Shown here piece by piece: positions 7,401-16,384 of a stretch of DNA of 64,000 nucleotides; the stretch's first letter is position 1, and every line of letters begins with the position of its first letter. Location of the stretch: positions 62,001 through 126,000 of the forward strand of contig NZ_OCND01000009.1 in the NCBI RefSeq assembly GCF_900215535.1. Direction: 5' to 3'. Origin of the DNA: Pseudoxanthomonas wuyuanensis (lineage in GTDB: Bacteria; Pseudomonadota; Gammaproteobacteria; Xanthomonadales; Xanthomonadaceae). The position numbers were made by a program, and so were the translations under genes. The notes beneath the pieces are model-generated. The model did not search any database. It saw only the letters and a program-made list of their open reading frames with translations, and had not been told where the DNA came from.

Positions 7401-9744
7401 GGGCGGCCGGGATGTCGCGCGGCGCCGGCGCGCTGGCGTCGGGCCGGGGTTGGTGCGGCGTCGCGATCACCGGGATCGACTTGGAGGTCGGCGTGCGCGC
7501 TTCATCGGCAAAGCTGGACAGCGGTACCAGCGCATTGGTCTCCGGGTAGTACGCCGCCAGGCAGCCGCGCGGAATGTCGTAGGCCACCAGCATGAAACGC
7601 CGGGCGGTACGGCGCACGCCGTCGTCGGCCAGGCTCTCCAGATCGACCCAGTCGCCGGCGCCCAGGCCGAGCGCGGCGATGTCGTCGCTATGCGCGAACA
7701 CGACCCGGCGTTCGCCGAACACGCCGCGGTAGCGATCGTCCAGGCCGTAGACCGTGGTGTTGTACTGATCATGCGAGCGCAGCGTGCTGAGGTTGAATAC
7801 CGGCATGTCGGCGCGGCGCACGCGGGCGCGATGGATCGGGTTGTCGGTAGGCACCGGATGCGGGTTGAACACCGCGCGCCCGGCGGGATTTACCCAGATG
7901 CGGTCGCGCGCGGTATTGGGCAGGCGGAAGCCGCCCGGCACGCGCACGCGCGTGTTGAAGTCGTGGAATTCGTCGAACGTGCGGGCAATCAGGTCGCGGA
8001 TGCGGTCGTAGTCCTCGGTCAGCCAGCGCCAGCGGATGGCGTTGCGCGTACCCAGCACCGCTTCGGCCAGCCGCGCGACGATGGCCGGCTCCGACAACAG
8101 CCCGTCCGCAGCCGGCGGATTGATGCCTGCGGACAGGTGCACCATGCTCATCGAGTCCTCGACGGTCACCGCCTGCGGGCCGCCGGCCTGCACGTCGATC
8201 TCGGTCCGTCCCAGGCACGGCAGGATCAGCGCTTCCCTGCCATGCACCAGATGGCTGCGGTTGAGCTTGGTGGTCACATGCACGGTCAGATCGCAGTTGC
8301 GCAACGCGCGGTGGGTGGCGGCGGTGTCCGGCGTGGCGGTGGCGAAGTTGCCGCCCATGCCGAAAAAGACCTTGGCGCGGCCGTCGCCCATCGCCTCGAT
8401 CGCGCCGATGGTGTCGTAGCCTTCGGCGCGCGGTGGCTCGAAGCCGAACACGTCGCGCAGCCGGTCCAGGAATTCCTGCGGCGGCTTTTCGTAGATCATC
8501 ATCGTGCGATCGCCCTGCACGTTGCTGTGCCCGCGCACCGGGCAGGCGCCGGCGCCAGGGCGGCCAAGGTTGCCGCGCAGCAGCAACAGATTGACGATCA
8601 TGTGGATGGTGGCCACCGAATGCTTGTGCTGGGTGATGCCCATGCCCCAGCAGGCGATGACGCGTTCGGACTGCAGATAGATGTCGCCGGCGCGGCGCAG
8701 TTGCGCTTCCGCCAGCCCCGATTCCTCGACGATGGTCGGCCACGGTTCGGCTGCGACATCGGCGGCGAAGGCGTCGAAGCCGGTGGTGTGCGCGGCGATG
8801 AAGTCGCGGTCGAGCAGGGAGGCATCGCCGCGCGCCAGCGCCTCGGCATCGCGCTCGAGCACATGCTTGATCATGCCCTTGATCGCGGCCAGGTCGCCGC
8901 CGATCTTCAACTGGAAGTAGTCCGACGAGATCCGTGTCGAACCGCTGTGCAGCATCTCCAGTTTGTCCTTGGGATCGGCGAAACGCTCCAACCCGCGTTC
9001 GCGCAGCGGATTGAACGACACGATCGCCGCCCCGCGCTTGGCCGCGTCGCGCAGTTCGCCGAGCATGCGCGGATGATTGGTGCCCGGATTCTGGCCGAAG
9101 ATCAGGATCGCGTCGGCCTGCTCGAAGTCCTGCAGCGACACGGTGCCCTTGCCGACCCCGATCTGCTGTTTCAGCGCCACGCCGGACGGCTCGTGGCACA
9201 TGTTGGAGCAGTCCGGGAAGTTGTTGGTGCCGAAGGCGCGCACGAACAACTGGTACAGGAACGCCGCCTCGTTGCTGGTGCGGCCGGAGGTGTAGAAGAT
9301 CGCCTGGTCGGGCGAATCCAGGCCGTTGAGATGCCGCGCGATCAGCGCGAAGGCCTGGTCCCATTGCACCGGCAGGTAGCGGTCGCTGGCGGCGTCGTAG
9401 CGCATCGGCGTGGTCAGCCGGCCCTGATCCTCGAGCCAGTGGTCGCTGTAGCCGGCCAGCTGCGCGACCGTGTAACGGGCGAACAGTTGCGGACCGGCGC
9501 GGTGCCGGGTCGATTCGGCAGCCACCGCCTTGGCGCCGTTTTCGCAGAATTCGAAGGTGGAGGCATGGTCGCGGTCGGGCCAGGCGCAGCCGGGGCAGTC
9601 GAAGCCGTCGGGCTGGTTCATCGACAGCAGCGTCCTGGCACCGCGCACCGCCACGTCCTGCGCCATCAGGTGCTTGGCCACGCTGCGCAGCGAATCCCAG
9701 CCGCCTGCCGGGCCGTCGTATTCGCGGATGGTCTTCTTGGTCAT
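7390..9744 (-). CDS. FdhF/YdeP-family molybdopterin oxidoreductase, alpha subunit
   Basis: A 784-aa cytoplasmic member of the bis-MGD molybdenum enzyme superfamily, closest by motif to the YdeP group. It has FDCPGCAWPDRDH near residue 55, the YdeP-type cysteine motif instead of the full CxxCxxxC [4Fe-4S] motif of classical formate dehydrogenases. Further on come YTSGRTSNEAAFLYQ, CSNMCHEPSGVALKQ at the usual active-site position, and the C-terminal molydopterin-binding domain (NTTVYGLDDRYRG, LGAGDWVDL). E. coli YdeP is linked to acid resistance; the substrate here is unknown. It is transcribed after fdhD (54-nt gap), as expected because FdhD sulfurates such enzymes. Confidence 0.88.
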   Translation of the reverse strand: MTKKTIREYDGPAGGWDSLRSVAKHLMAQDVAVRGARTLLSMNQPDGFDCPGCAWPDRDHASTFEFCENGAKAVAAESTRHRAGPQLFARYTVAQLAGYSDHWLEDQGRLTTPMRYDAASDRYLPVQWDQAFALIARHLNGLDSPDQAIFYTSGRTSNEAAFLYQLFVRAFGTNNFPDCSNMCHEPSGVALKQQIGVGKGTVSLQDFEQADAILIFGQNPGTNHPRMLGELRDAAKRGAAIVSFNPLRERGLERFADPKDKLEMLHSGSTRISSDYFQLKIGGDLAAIKGMIKHVLERDAEALARGDASLLDRDFIAAHTTGFDAFAADVAAEPWPTIVEESGLAEAQLRRAGDIYLQSERVIACWGMGITQHKHSVATIHMIVNLLLLRGNLGRPGAGACPVRGHSNVQGDRTMMIYEKPPQEFLDRLRDVFGFEPPRAEGYDTIGAIEAMGDGRAKVFFGMGGNFATATPDTAATHRALRNCDLTVHVTTKLNRSHLVHGREALILPCLGRTEIDVQAGGPQAVTVEDSMSMVHLSAGINPPAADGLLSEPAIVARLAEAVLGTRNAIRWRWLTEDYDRIRDLIARTFDEFHDFNTRVRVPGGFRLPNTARDRIWVNPAGRAVFNPHPVPTDNPIHRARVRRADMPVFNLSTLRSHDQYNTTVYGLDDRYRGVFGERRVVFAHSDDIAALGLGAGDWVDLESLADDGVRRTARRFMLVAYDIPRGCLAAYYPETNALVPLSSFADEARTPTSKSIPVIATPHQPRPDASAPAPRDIPAALVR

Positions 9745-9798
9745 GGCGTTCTCGAACCGCAGGGGCTGTCGCTCATCGTTGCCGCGCCGGTGCGGTTT

Positions 9799-10674
9799 TC
9801 AATGGCCGGATGGATGCGCGCCGTCCGGCCGTTCCGGCAGCAGGCGTTGCGGGTGGGTATAGACGGCGTGGCCGTCCTGGCGCGCGAAACCGATCAAGGT
9901 GAGGTTGGCGCGTTCGGCCAGCGAGATCGCCAGCGCGGTCGGCGCCGATACCGCCGCCATCAGCGCGATGCCGGCGCTGGCGGTCTTCATCGCCATCTCG
10001 TAGCTGGCGCGGCTGGTGACCACCAGGAAACCGTTGCCCGCATCTTCGCCCGTGCGCAGCATCGCGCCGATCAGCTTGTCGAGCGCATTGTGGCGGCCGA
10101 TGTCCTCGCGCAGCAGGCGCAGGCTGCCGTCCGGCGCCGCCCAGCCGGCGGCGTGGGTGGCGCCGGTGCGTGCGTTGAGCGCCTGCGCAGGCTGCAGTTC
10201 GCGCAACGCGCGCCGCAGCGCGGCGACCTGGATGCGGACATCGGCGCGGACCGGCGCCGGCTGGCGCAATGCGGTTTCCAGCAGTTCGCTGCCGCAGATG
10301 CCGCAGCCGCTGCGCCCGCCCAGGCCGCGCCGGCGTCGCTCCAGCGCGTCGGCGCGGGCTTGTGGAATCGTCAGCCGGATTTCCACGCCCTCCAGCGATG
10401 GCTCGATCCGCTCGATTGCGATCTCGGCGACAGCTTCGACGATGCCCTCGCTCAGCGCGAAGCCAAGTGCAAAATCCTCCAGGTCCGCCGGCGTGGCCAT
10501 CATCACCGCGAACGGCTGGCCGTTGCAGACAAACGCCACCGGCACTTCCTCGGCAATGTGATCGGCAAGCCGACAGCGTTCGCCCTGGCGCCAGCGTTCG
10601 ACCGGGCGCAGAGCGCTGCCGGGAGAGGGCGGCGTGGGCGCTGGTGGGGAAGGTGTAGTGGCGTGGGTCTTCAT
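9799..10674 (-). CDS. fdhD: Formate dehydrogenase accessory sulfurtransferase FdhD
   Basis: FdhD transfers sulfur from IscS to the molybdenum cofactor of formate dehydrogenase-like enzymes. The 291-aa product has the functional CxxC motif in SGCGICGSE, with cysteines at about 124 and 127, and the family segments AEEVPVAFVCNG, ALGFALSEGIV, DIGRHNALDKLIG and TSRASYEMAMK. The ATG at 10674 is preferred; a start at 10740 would add 22 arginine-rich residues unlike the family. It lies just upstream of the FdhF/YdeP-type gene on the same strand and is its presumed maturation factor. Confidence 0.93.
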   Translation of the reverse strand: MKTHATTPSPPAPTPPSPGSALRPVERWRQGERCRLADHIAEEVPVAFVCNGQPFAVMMATPADLEDFALGFALSEGIVEAVAEIAIERIEPSLEGVEIRLTIPQARADALERRRRGLGGRSGCGICGSELLETALRQPAPVRADVRIQVAALRRALRELQPAQALNARTGATHAAGWAAPDGSLRLLREDIGRHNALDKLIGAMLRTGEDAGNGFLVVTSRASYEMAMKTASAGIALMAAVSAPTALAISLAERANLTLIGFARQDGHAVYTHPQRLLPERPDGAHPSGH

Positions 10675-11005
10675 CGGCCTCGACTCAACGGACAGAAGCC
10701 GCGCCAGCCGCAACCGCAGGCAGCCGCCACGGCGATCCATGGCGGCTTGCGGCAGCAGCGAAGCGCCATCGATCGCGCCGCTCTTGCTGTCGCTCCGCCA
10801 GGGGCCCGGGTCCGGCGCTTTCTTCGCGTCCCGAATTCCGGGTCCCGTGCTTCAGCCGAGGGCTGATCTGTCCCGGCAGCATGCGCTCAACCATATCCAT
10901 GGCGCTGTTGTACACCTGCGCAGGCGGCAGGCACAGACCCCTGTTGGTCTTCACGCCCGCCGCGCGTTGCCGGATGGCAGGCGCAGCAAGACTTTGCACA
11001 GGTTC
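10675..11005. other. Gap between the FAD-linked oxidase gene and fdhD; nothing supported
   Basis: These 331 bases separate two minus-strand genes. An unsupported 104-codon open frame exists at 10685-10999 on the minus strand, with no recognisable domain. Around 10825-10850, GTCCCG-type repeats facing each other look like a much shortened relative of the heptamer elements found in the dcw cluster. Confidence 0.4.
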
Positions 11006-12382
11006 TCAGGGCAGCACCTTGCCCGGATTGAGGATACCGTCGGGATCCAGTGCGGCCTTGACCGCGCGCATCGTCGCCAGTGTGGCCGGCTCGAAGGCAT
11101 CGCGCATGAATTCGCGCTTGGCCACGCCGATGCCGTGCTCGCCGGACAGCGTGCCGCCCAGCGACAGCGTCAAGGCGAACAGCCGCGGCAACGCCGTCTG
11201 CGCGCGCAGGCTCTGCGCTTCATCGTCGGGGTCGAACAGGATGTTGACGTGCAGGTTGCCGTTGCCGGCATGGCCGAAGGCGACGATGGGTAGCGCGTAC
11301 TCGGCGGCCATCGCTTCGACCCCCGCCACCAGTTCCGGAATCCGCGACACCGGCACCACCACGTCCTCGTTGATCTTGCCGCTGGCGATCGTGCGCAGGG
11401 CCGGCGACAGCGACCGGCGCGCGGCCCACAGCTTCTCCCGGGAGGCGTCATCGGGCGCATCGTCCAGCGCGATCAAACCTTCGCCGTTGGCGGCGCCGGC
11501 GATCGTTTCCAGCGCGTACGGCAGGGTTGCCGCATCGCCATCGGTTTCGATCATCAGCAACGCGCCGGCATCGGGGATATCCGCGCCGCCGACCTCGCGC
11601 GCCAGCCGGATGCAGGCGCGATCCATGAATTCCAGCATCGATGGCGTCTGCGGCTGGGCCATGATGCGTGCGACCGCCGCCGCCGCGCTGGACACGTCCG
11701 TGTACAGGGCACGCAGGCTGCCGTGCTGCGCCGGCAGCGGCAGCAGCTTCAGTGTGGCCTGGACGATCAACGCCAGCGTGCCTTCGCTGCCGATCAGCAG
11801 ATGGGTCAGGTCGTAGCCGGTGGCATCCTTGCTGGTCAGGCTGCCGCAGGTAATCGGTTCGCCGCTGCCGGTGACCGCGCTCAGTCCCAGCACATTGTCG
11901 CGGGTGGCGCCGTACTTGACCGCATGCGGGCCGCCGGCGTTGCAGGCCAGATTGCCGCCGACGGTGGAGATGTCGGCGCTGGCCGGATCCGGCGGCCAGA
12001 ACAGGCGGTGCGGCGCCAGCGCACGCTGCAGATCGCCATTGAGCACGCCCGGTTCGACGATGGCGTAGCGGTCGTGCGGATTCACCTCGAGGATCCGGTT
12101 CATCCGCTCGAACGACACCACCACACCGCCCTGGTACGGAATGACGGCGCCGGTGCTGCTGGTGCCGGCGCCGCGGGCGACCAGGGGAACCCGGTGCGCG
12201 CGGCAGGCGCGCACCAGCGCGATGACCTGTTGGCGAGTGCCCGGCAACGCCACGCCGGCGGGAAGCGCATAACGCTTGGAATTGTCTTCGCCATAGGCGC
12301 GCCGGGAAACGTCGTCGGTGCGCCAGTATTCGCCCAGCAAGGCGGACAATTCGGCATCGAGCGCAGAGGAAGGCGTGTTCAC
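11006..12382 (-). CDS. FAD-binding oxidase, GlcD / D-lactate dehydrogenase type
   Basis: A 458-aa vanillyl-alcohol-oxidase-superfamily flavoprotein that oxidises a 2-hydroxy acid, probably D-lactate, glycolate or D-2-hydroxyglutarate. The FAD-binding PCMH domain shows VARGAGTSSTGAVIP, the segment STVGGNLACNAGGPHAVKYG and LLIGSEGTLALI. The C-terminal FAD-oxidase domain ends with GHAGNGNLHVNILFD and GTLSGEHGIGVAKREF, then the typical LDPDGILNPGKV tail. The GTG at 12382 gives the family length; open frame further upstream has no family match. No iron-sulfur partner gene is adjacent, so it is likely a single-subunit enzyme. Confidence 0.87.
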   Translation of the reverse strand: MNTPSSALDAELSALLGEYWRTDDVSRRAYGEDNSKRYALPAGVALPGTRQQVIALVRACRAHRVPLVARGAGTSSTGAVIPYQGGVVVSFERMNRILEVNPHDRYAIVEPGVLNGDLQRALAPHRLFWPPDPASADISTVGGNLACNAGGPHAVKYGATRDNVLGLSAVTGSGEPITCGSLTSKDATGYDLTHLLIGSEGTLALIVQATLKLLPLPAQHGSLRALYTDVSSAAAAVARIMAQPQTPSMLEFMDRACIRLAREVGGADIPDAGALLMIETDGDAATLPYALETIAGAANGEGLIALDDAPDDASREKLWAARRSLSPALRTIASGKINEDVVVPVSRIPELVAGVEAMAAEYALPIVAFGHAGNGNLHVNILFDPDDEAQSLRAQTALPRLFALTLSLGGTLSGEHGIGVAKREFMRDAFEPATLATMRAVKAALDPDGILNPGKVLP

Positions 12383-12456
12383 CTGGGCATTGTAGGGGCA
12401 GGAACGCCGTCCCCGGCGCAGCTGCCGTCGGAGGCCGCTGCTGCAATGGCGCTTCG

Positions 12457-12846
12457 CTAGATATCGTCGGCGCGGAAGGCGTCTTTGATCCAATGCAGTT
12501 GCGGCGCATCGGGAGCGCCGTCGGCTTCGACCACATCGAAACGGCAGGGAGCCTGCCGGTATTGCGGATGCCCGGCCAGGAACAGCTGCGCCGCGCGGAC
12601 CAGCTTGCGCCGCTTGGCCAGGTTCACCGACGCGGCGCCGCCGCCGAATGCGGACGAGCGGCGGTAGCGCACTTCGACGAACACCACCGTGTCGCCCTCG
12701 CGCCCGCTACCGTCCAGCATGACCAGATCCAGCTCGCCGGCGCGGAAGCCGGCGTTGGCGGCGATGGGCCGCAGTCCGGCGCGGATCAGGTAGCGCTGGG
12801 CTGCGGTTTCGGCGGTATTGCCGCGGGTCTTGCGGTCAACCGCCAT
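12457..12846 (-). CDS. yraN: YraN family protein (UPF0102), predicted nuclease fold
   Basis: A 129-aa protein with the UPF0102 pattern: [16 protein letters not shown] at the N-terminus, then [10 protein letters not shown] and [10 protein letters not shown]. These match the GEIDLI...FVEVK core of endonuclease-like folds. The biochemical role is not established. Its start overlaps the 3' end of the LpoA-like gene by 11 nt; the rsmI-LpoA-YraN neighbourhood is conserved in gammaproteobacteria. Confidence 0.92.
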   Translation of the reverse strand: MAVDRKTRGNTAETAAQRYLIRAGLRPIAANAGFRAGELDLVMLDGSGREGDTVVFVEVRYRRSSAFGGGAASVNLAKRRKLVRAAQLFLAGHPQYRQAPCRFDVVEADGAPDAPQLHWIKDAFRADDI

Positions 12847-14221
12847 CGGCGACCGGCACCGTGCGCCCGCCGCTGAACGTCGACCAGGCCGGTGCCCGCA
12901 TCACATTGCCGAAACCGTCGATCTGCAGGGTGCCGGTGGCGCCGCGCAGGTCGGCATTGGCGTTGACCGCCAGTTGCTCCAGATAGGCGGTCAGCAGCCA
13001 GGCGTCGTAACCGAACGCGAACAGGCGCGCAGCCGGCCCGCGCGCGGTCGGCAACTGCTCGCCGACTACGCTGGCGGCAGGCAGCCCGGCCACGCCGCGC
13101 GAGGTCCAGAGCTCGGTCGGGAAAATGATCCCGTCCAGCGCCATGTCCTCTTCCGCCTTGCCGGTGCCCGACAGCAGTTGCGAGGTGCCGACGCGGCTCT
13201 TGCCGCCCAGCCCGGCGAATGCCAGCTGCGGGGTAATCGCGCGCGCGGTGGCGCCCTTCACCGCCAGGAACACCGCATCCACGCCAGCTTGCGCGGCCGC
13301 CGTCAGCGCCGTGGACAGATCGCCCGGGGCATCGCCCACGCTGAGCGCCTGCACGATGTTGCCGCCGCGCTCGCGGAAGCGTTCGCCGAACGCCTGCGCG
13401 GCGCGGCGGCCGCTATCGTCGCTGCCGCCAATCACCAGCGCATTGCGGCGTTCGCGGTTGAGCAGGTATTCGGCAGCGGCCACGCCGTCGTCTTCCGGCG
13501 CCAGCGAAAAGCCCGCGTTGCCCGGCGGCGGCGGGGTGGCGCCGCGATTGAGCACCAGCGCCGGCACCGCCAGTTCGGGCCTGGCGAACAGTGCGCTGAC
13601 CTCGTCGCGGCCCAGCGGGCCGAGCACGAAATCGGCGCCGGCGGCCACCGCACGGTCGTAGGCGGCCACCGCGCCGCCGGCCGAGCCGGCGGTGTCGAAG
13701 AAATCGATCTGTGGCCGGCGGCGGCGTTCGCCGTAGTAGCCGGCCAGCAGGCCGTCGCGCACCGGCGCGGCGGCGGTGGCCATCTCACCGGACAGCGGCA
13801 GCAGCACCGCCAGCTTGAGCGGCGGCCGATAGCCGTCGCGTTCGGCCGGCGGGCGGTTGCCGGCATTGAAACGCCATTGCTCGCCGCGGTCGAACGGACG
13901 CGGCAGCGGCAGCCCGCGGCGCAGCAGCGCGCGGCCGGCGAAGTTGTACATCGGGTCGCCGACCGGCAGCGCGGCGGCATCGCGCGCCAGTGTGGCGTCG
14001 TCCAGGCCCGACAACAGGCGTTCGATCTCGCGCGCGTTGTCGATCCGCGCCTGGCCGGTCAGCTGGGTATCGCCTGCGGCCAGCGCCGCGGCGGCGGCAA
14101 AGGCCGGATCCAGGTTGAGCGCCGGCTTGGCCGGGCCGCTGACCTGGGTGGTGGCGCAGGCGGCCAGCAGTACCGTCAGCAACAGGGGAAAAATCCTTCC
14201 GAATCGCTTGTCCATGGGCAT
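12836..14221 (-). CDS. Penicillin-binding protein activator LpoA-like lipoprotein (LppC family)
   Basis: A 461-aa outer-membrane lipoprotein candidate. The signal peptide ends in a lipobox LLAAC around residue 22, followed by a small-residue linker. The body (from about residue 140) is a periplasmic-binding-protein-like domain ([56 protein letters not shown]). E. coli LpoA, which activates PBP1A, is much longer; the N-terminal TPR-like domain here is short. It is divergent from rsmI and overlaps yraN, as in other gammaproteobacteria. An internal ATG two codons in is an equally good start. Confidence 0.85.
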   Translation of the reverse strand: MPMDKRFGRIFPLLLTVLLAACATTQVSGPAKPALNLDPAFAAAAALAAGDTQLTGQARIDNAREIERLLSGLDDATLARDAAALPVGDPMYNFAGRALLRRGLPLPRPFDRGEQWRFNAGNRPPAERDGYRPPLKLAVLLPLSGEMATAAAPVRDGLLAGYYGERRRRPQIDFFDTAGSAGGAVAAYDRAVAAGADFVLGPLGRDEVSALFARPELAVPALVLNRGATPPPPGNAGFSLAPEDDGVAAAEYLLNRERRNALVIGGSDDSGRRAAQAFGERFRERGGNIVQALSVGDAPGDLSTALTAAAQAGVDAVFLAVKGATARAITPQLAFAGLGGKSRVGTSQLLSGTGKAEEDMALDGIIFPTELWTSRGVAGLPAASVVGEQLPTARGPAARLFAFGYDAWLLTAYLEQLAVNANADLRGATGTLQIDGFGNVMRAPAWSTFSGGRTVPVADGG

Positions 14222-14284
14222 AACTCAGCGGCCGTAGGTGGGAACCGGCTACGATTCTACCCTTGCGGAAGGATCGTCACTTAA

Positions 14285-15115
14285 ATGACTGCTGGAACTC
14301 TGTTCATCGTCGCCACGCCCATCGGCAACCTGGCCGATCTGTCGCCGCGCGCATTGGAGACCCTGCGCGGGGTGGCCGCCATCTGCGCCGAGGACACCCG
14401 CCGCAGCGGCCAGTTGCTGTCGCACTTCGGCGTCAACAAGCCGTTGCTGGCCCTGCATGAGCACAACGAGGATGCGCTGGCGCAGCGCCTGGTCGCGCGG
14501 CTGGCGGCGGGCGAGTCGCTGGCGTTGATCAGCGATGCCGGCACGCCGCTGGTCAGCGACCCGGGCTATCGCCTGGTCCGCGCCGCGCGCGCGGCCGGCG
14601 TGCCGGTGAGCCCGGTTCCCGGCGCCTGCGCGGCGATTGCCGCGTTGAGCGTGGCCGGATTGCCCAGCGACCGGTTCGTCTTCGAAGGCTTCCTGCCGGC
14701 CAAGGCGTCGGCGCGGCGCGAACACCTGGCGCGGCTGGCCGGTGAAACCGGCACGCTGGTGTTCTACGAGTCCTCGCACCGCATCGCCGAATCGCTGGCG
14801 GACATGCGCGCGGCTTTCGGCGACGACCGCCCGGCGGTCATCGCCCGTGAGCTGACCAAGCTGTTCGAGACCGTGCTCGATGGCACGCTGGCCGAACTGC
14901 AGGCCAAGGTCGAAGTCGACGACAACCAGCGCAAGGGCGAGTTTGTGGTCGTCGTGCAGGGCGCCGGCGATGATGCCGAAGCGCAGTTGGCCGAAGGCCG
15001 GCGCGTCTACGCGATGCTCAGCCAGCATCTGCCGCCGTCGACCGCGGCCAAATTGGCGGCCGACATTACCGGTGCGCCGAGGAAAGCCTTGTACGGGATG
15101 AAGGACCCGCCGTGA
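14285..15115 (+). CDS. rsmI: 16S rRNA (cytidine-1402-2'-O)-methyltransferase
   Basis: RsmI methylates the 2'-O of C1402 in the decoding centre of 16S rRNA. The 276-aa product is a tetrapyrrole-methylase-fold enzyme: LFIVATPIGNLADLSPRAL at the N-terminus, ICAEDTRRSGQLL, ALISDAGTPLVSDPGYRLV, and the SHRIAESLADM and ARELTKLFET segments. It is transcribed divergently from the LpoA-like gene with only 63 nt between starts. The chromate-transport gene begins 30 nt after its stop. Confidence 0.95.
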   Translation: MTAGTLFIVATPIGNLADLSPRALETLRGVAAICAEDTRRSGQLLSHFGVNKPLLALHEHNEDALAQRLVARLAAGESLALISDAGTPLVSDPGYRLVRAARAAGVPVSPVPGACAAIAALSVAGLPSDRFVFEGFLPAKASARREHLARLAGETGTLVFYESSHRIAESLADMRAAFGDDRPAVIARELTKLFETVLDGTLAELQAKVEVDDNQRKGEFVVVVQGAGDDAEAQLAEGRRVYAMLSQHLPPSTAAKLAADITGAPRKALYGMKDPP

Positions 15116-15145
15116 AATCTGCGGGCCCGCATTGAGTTTCCGCCG

Positions 15146-16330
15146 TTGAACGCCGGCACCGTCTTTGTCGCCTTTCTGCGCCTGGGCCTGACATCCTTCG
15201 GTGGCCCCATCGCGCATCTTGGGTATTTCCGCGACGAGTTCGTCGTGCGCCGGCGCTGGCTGCCGGACTCCGAATACGCCGAGTTGGTGGCGCTATGCCA
15301 GTTCCTGCCCGGACCGGCCAGCAGCCAGGTCGGTATGGCCATCGGCCTTCGCCAGGCCGGCTTGCGGGGCGCGCTGGCGGCCTGGTGCGGGTTCACCTTG
15401 CCATCGGCCTTGCTGATGATGGCGTTCGCGTTCGGAATCCTGCGCTGGGGCCAGGGTTTGCCGGCCGGCGTGTTGCATGGCCTGAAGCTGGTGGCGGTGG
15501 CGGTGGTGGCGCAGGCGGTGTGGGGAATGACGCGGATGTTCTGCCGCGATGCTGCTTCCTGGCTGCTGATGCTGGCCGCTGCGGTGGCGATGTTGCTGTG
15601 GCCGCAGGCGACGACGCAGCTGTGGGTGATTGCCGTTGGCGCGCTCGTCGGCCAGTTCTGGTACCGGCGGATGCTGCCGGCAGCGGGGCCGGGATTTGCG
15701 GTGGCTGTGTCGCGCCGCTGGGGAGGCGTGGCGCTGGCGTTGTTCGCCGCATTGTTGCTGTTGCTGCCGGTAATGGCGGAGCGCAGCCCAAACGCGACGC
15801 TGTCGGTGTTCGATGCGTTCTACCGGGTCGGTTCGCTGGTGTTTGGTGGCGGTCATGTGGTGCTGCCGCTGCTGCAGGCCGAAGTGGTGGCGCCCGGCTG
15901 GGTCGCGGCGGATGAATTCCTCGCCGGTTACGGCGCGGCGCAGGCGCTGCCGGGGCCGTTGTTCGCCTTTTCCGCATTCCTGGGCACGGCGATGTCGGCC
16001 GGACCGGGCGGCTGGGCCGGGGGATGGTTGTGTCTGGTGGCGATATTCCTGCCGTCGCTGCTGCTGGTGATAGGCGTACTGCCGTTCTGGTCGCGCATCC
16101 GCCAATACCGTTGGATGCAGGCGGCGCTGGCCGGCGTCAACGCCGCGGTGGTGGGGCTGCTGCTGGCCGCGCTCTACGACCCGCTATGGACCACGGCAGT
16201 GCGCGACTGGCACGACGTGGCGCTGGTGATGCTGGCGGCTGCCGCCTTGATGTGGGCCAGGTTGCCGCCCTGGTGCGTGGTGCTGGCAATGGCGGCGGTG
16301 GCGTTAGCCGTGGGACTGGCCTTCCCCTGA
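15146..16330 (+). CDS. chrA: Chromate transporter, ChrA family
   Basis: A 394-aa inner-membrane protein made of two homologous chromate-transporter (CHR) halves. The first opens with FLRLGLTSFGGPIAHLGYFRDEFV and has CQFLPGPASSQVGMAIG; the second has VGSLVFGGGHVVLPLLQAEVV and AQALPGPLFAFSAFLG. About ten hydrophobic segments are visible. Members efflux chromate, often in exchange with sulfate, but many chromosomal homologues lack a proven resistance role. A TTG start at 15146 is the best fit, since no ATG or GTG precedes the conserved N-terminus. The gene ends just before rnpB. Confidence 0.88.
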   Translation: MNAGTVFVAFLRLGLTSFGGPIAHLGYFRDEFVVRRRWLPDSEYAELVALCQFLPGPASSQVGMAIGLRQAGLRGALAAWCGFTLPSALLMMAFAFGILRWGQGLPAGVLHGLKLVAVAVVAQAVWGMTRMFCRDAASWLLMLAAAVAMLLWPQATTQLWVIAVGALVGQFWYRRMLPAAGPGFAVAVSRRWGGVALALFAALLLLLPVMAERSPNATLSVFDAFYRVGSLVFGGGHVVLPLLQAEVVAPGWVAADEFLAGYGAAQALPGPLFAFSAFLGTAMSAGPGGWAGGWLCLVAIFLPSLLLVIGVLPFWSRIRQYRWMQAALAGVNAAVVGLLLAALYDPLWTTAVRDWHDVALVMLAAAALMWARLPPWCVVLAMAAVALAVGLAFP

Positions 16331-16384
16331 ACCTGTCCGCGCGCAACGCCGCGCTGGCGGTGTCCAGCGTGCGACAATGCGCAT

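Noticed and set aside
10820-10852. Possible fifth dcw-type heptamer element (GTCCCG motifs facing each other)
   Set aside because: Only one or two units per arm with a very short spacer; not distinguishable from chance in GC-rich sequence.
7198-10866. A plus-strand frame open for over 1200 codons opposite the FdhF-type and fdhD genes
   Set aside because: Antisense to genes with clear motifs; its translation is low-complexity (Ala, Arg, His, Gln) and matches no family.
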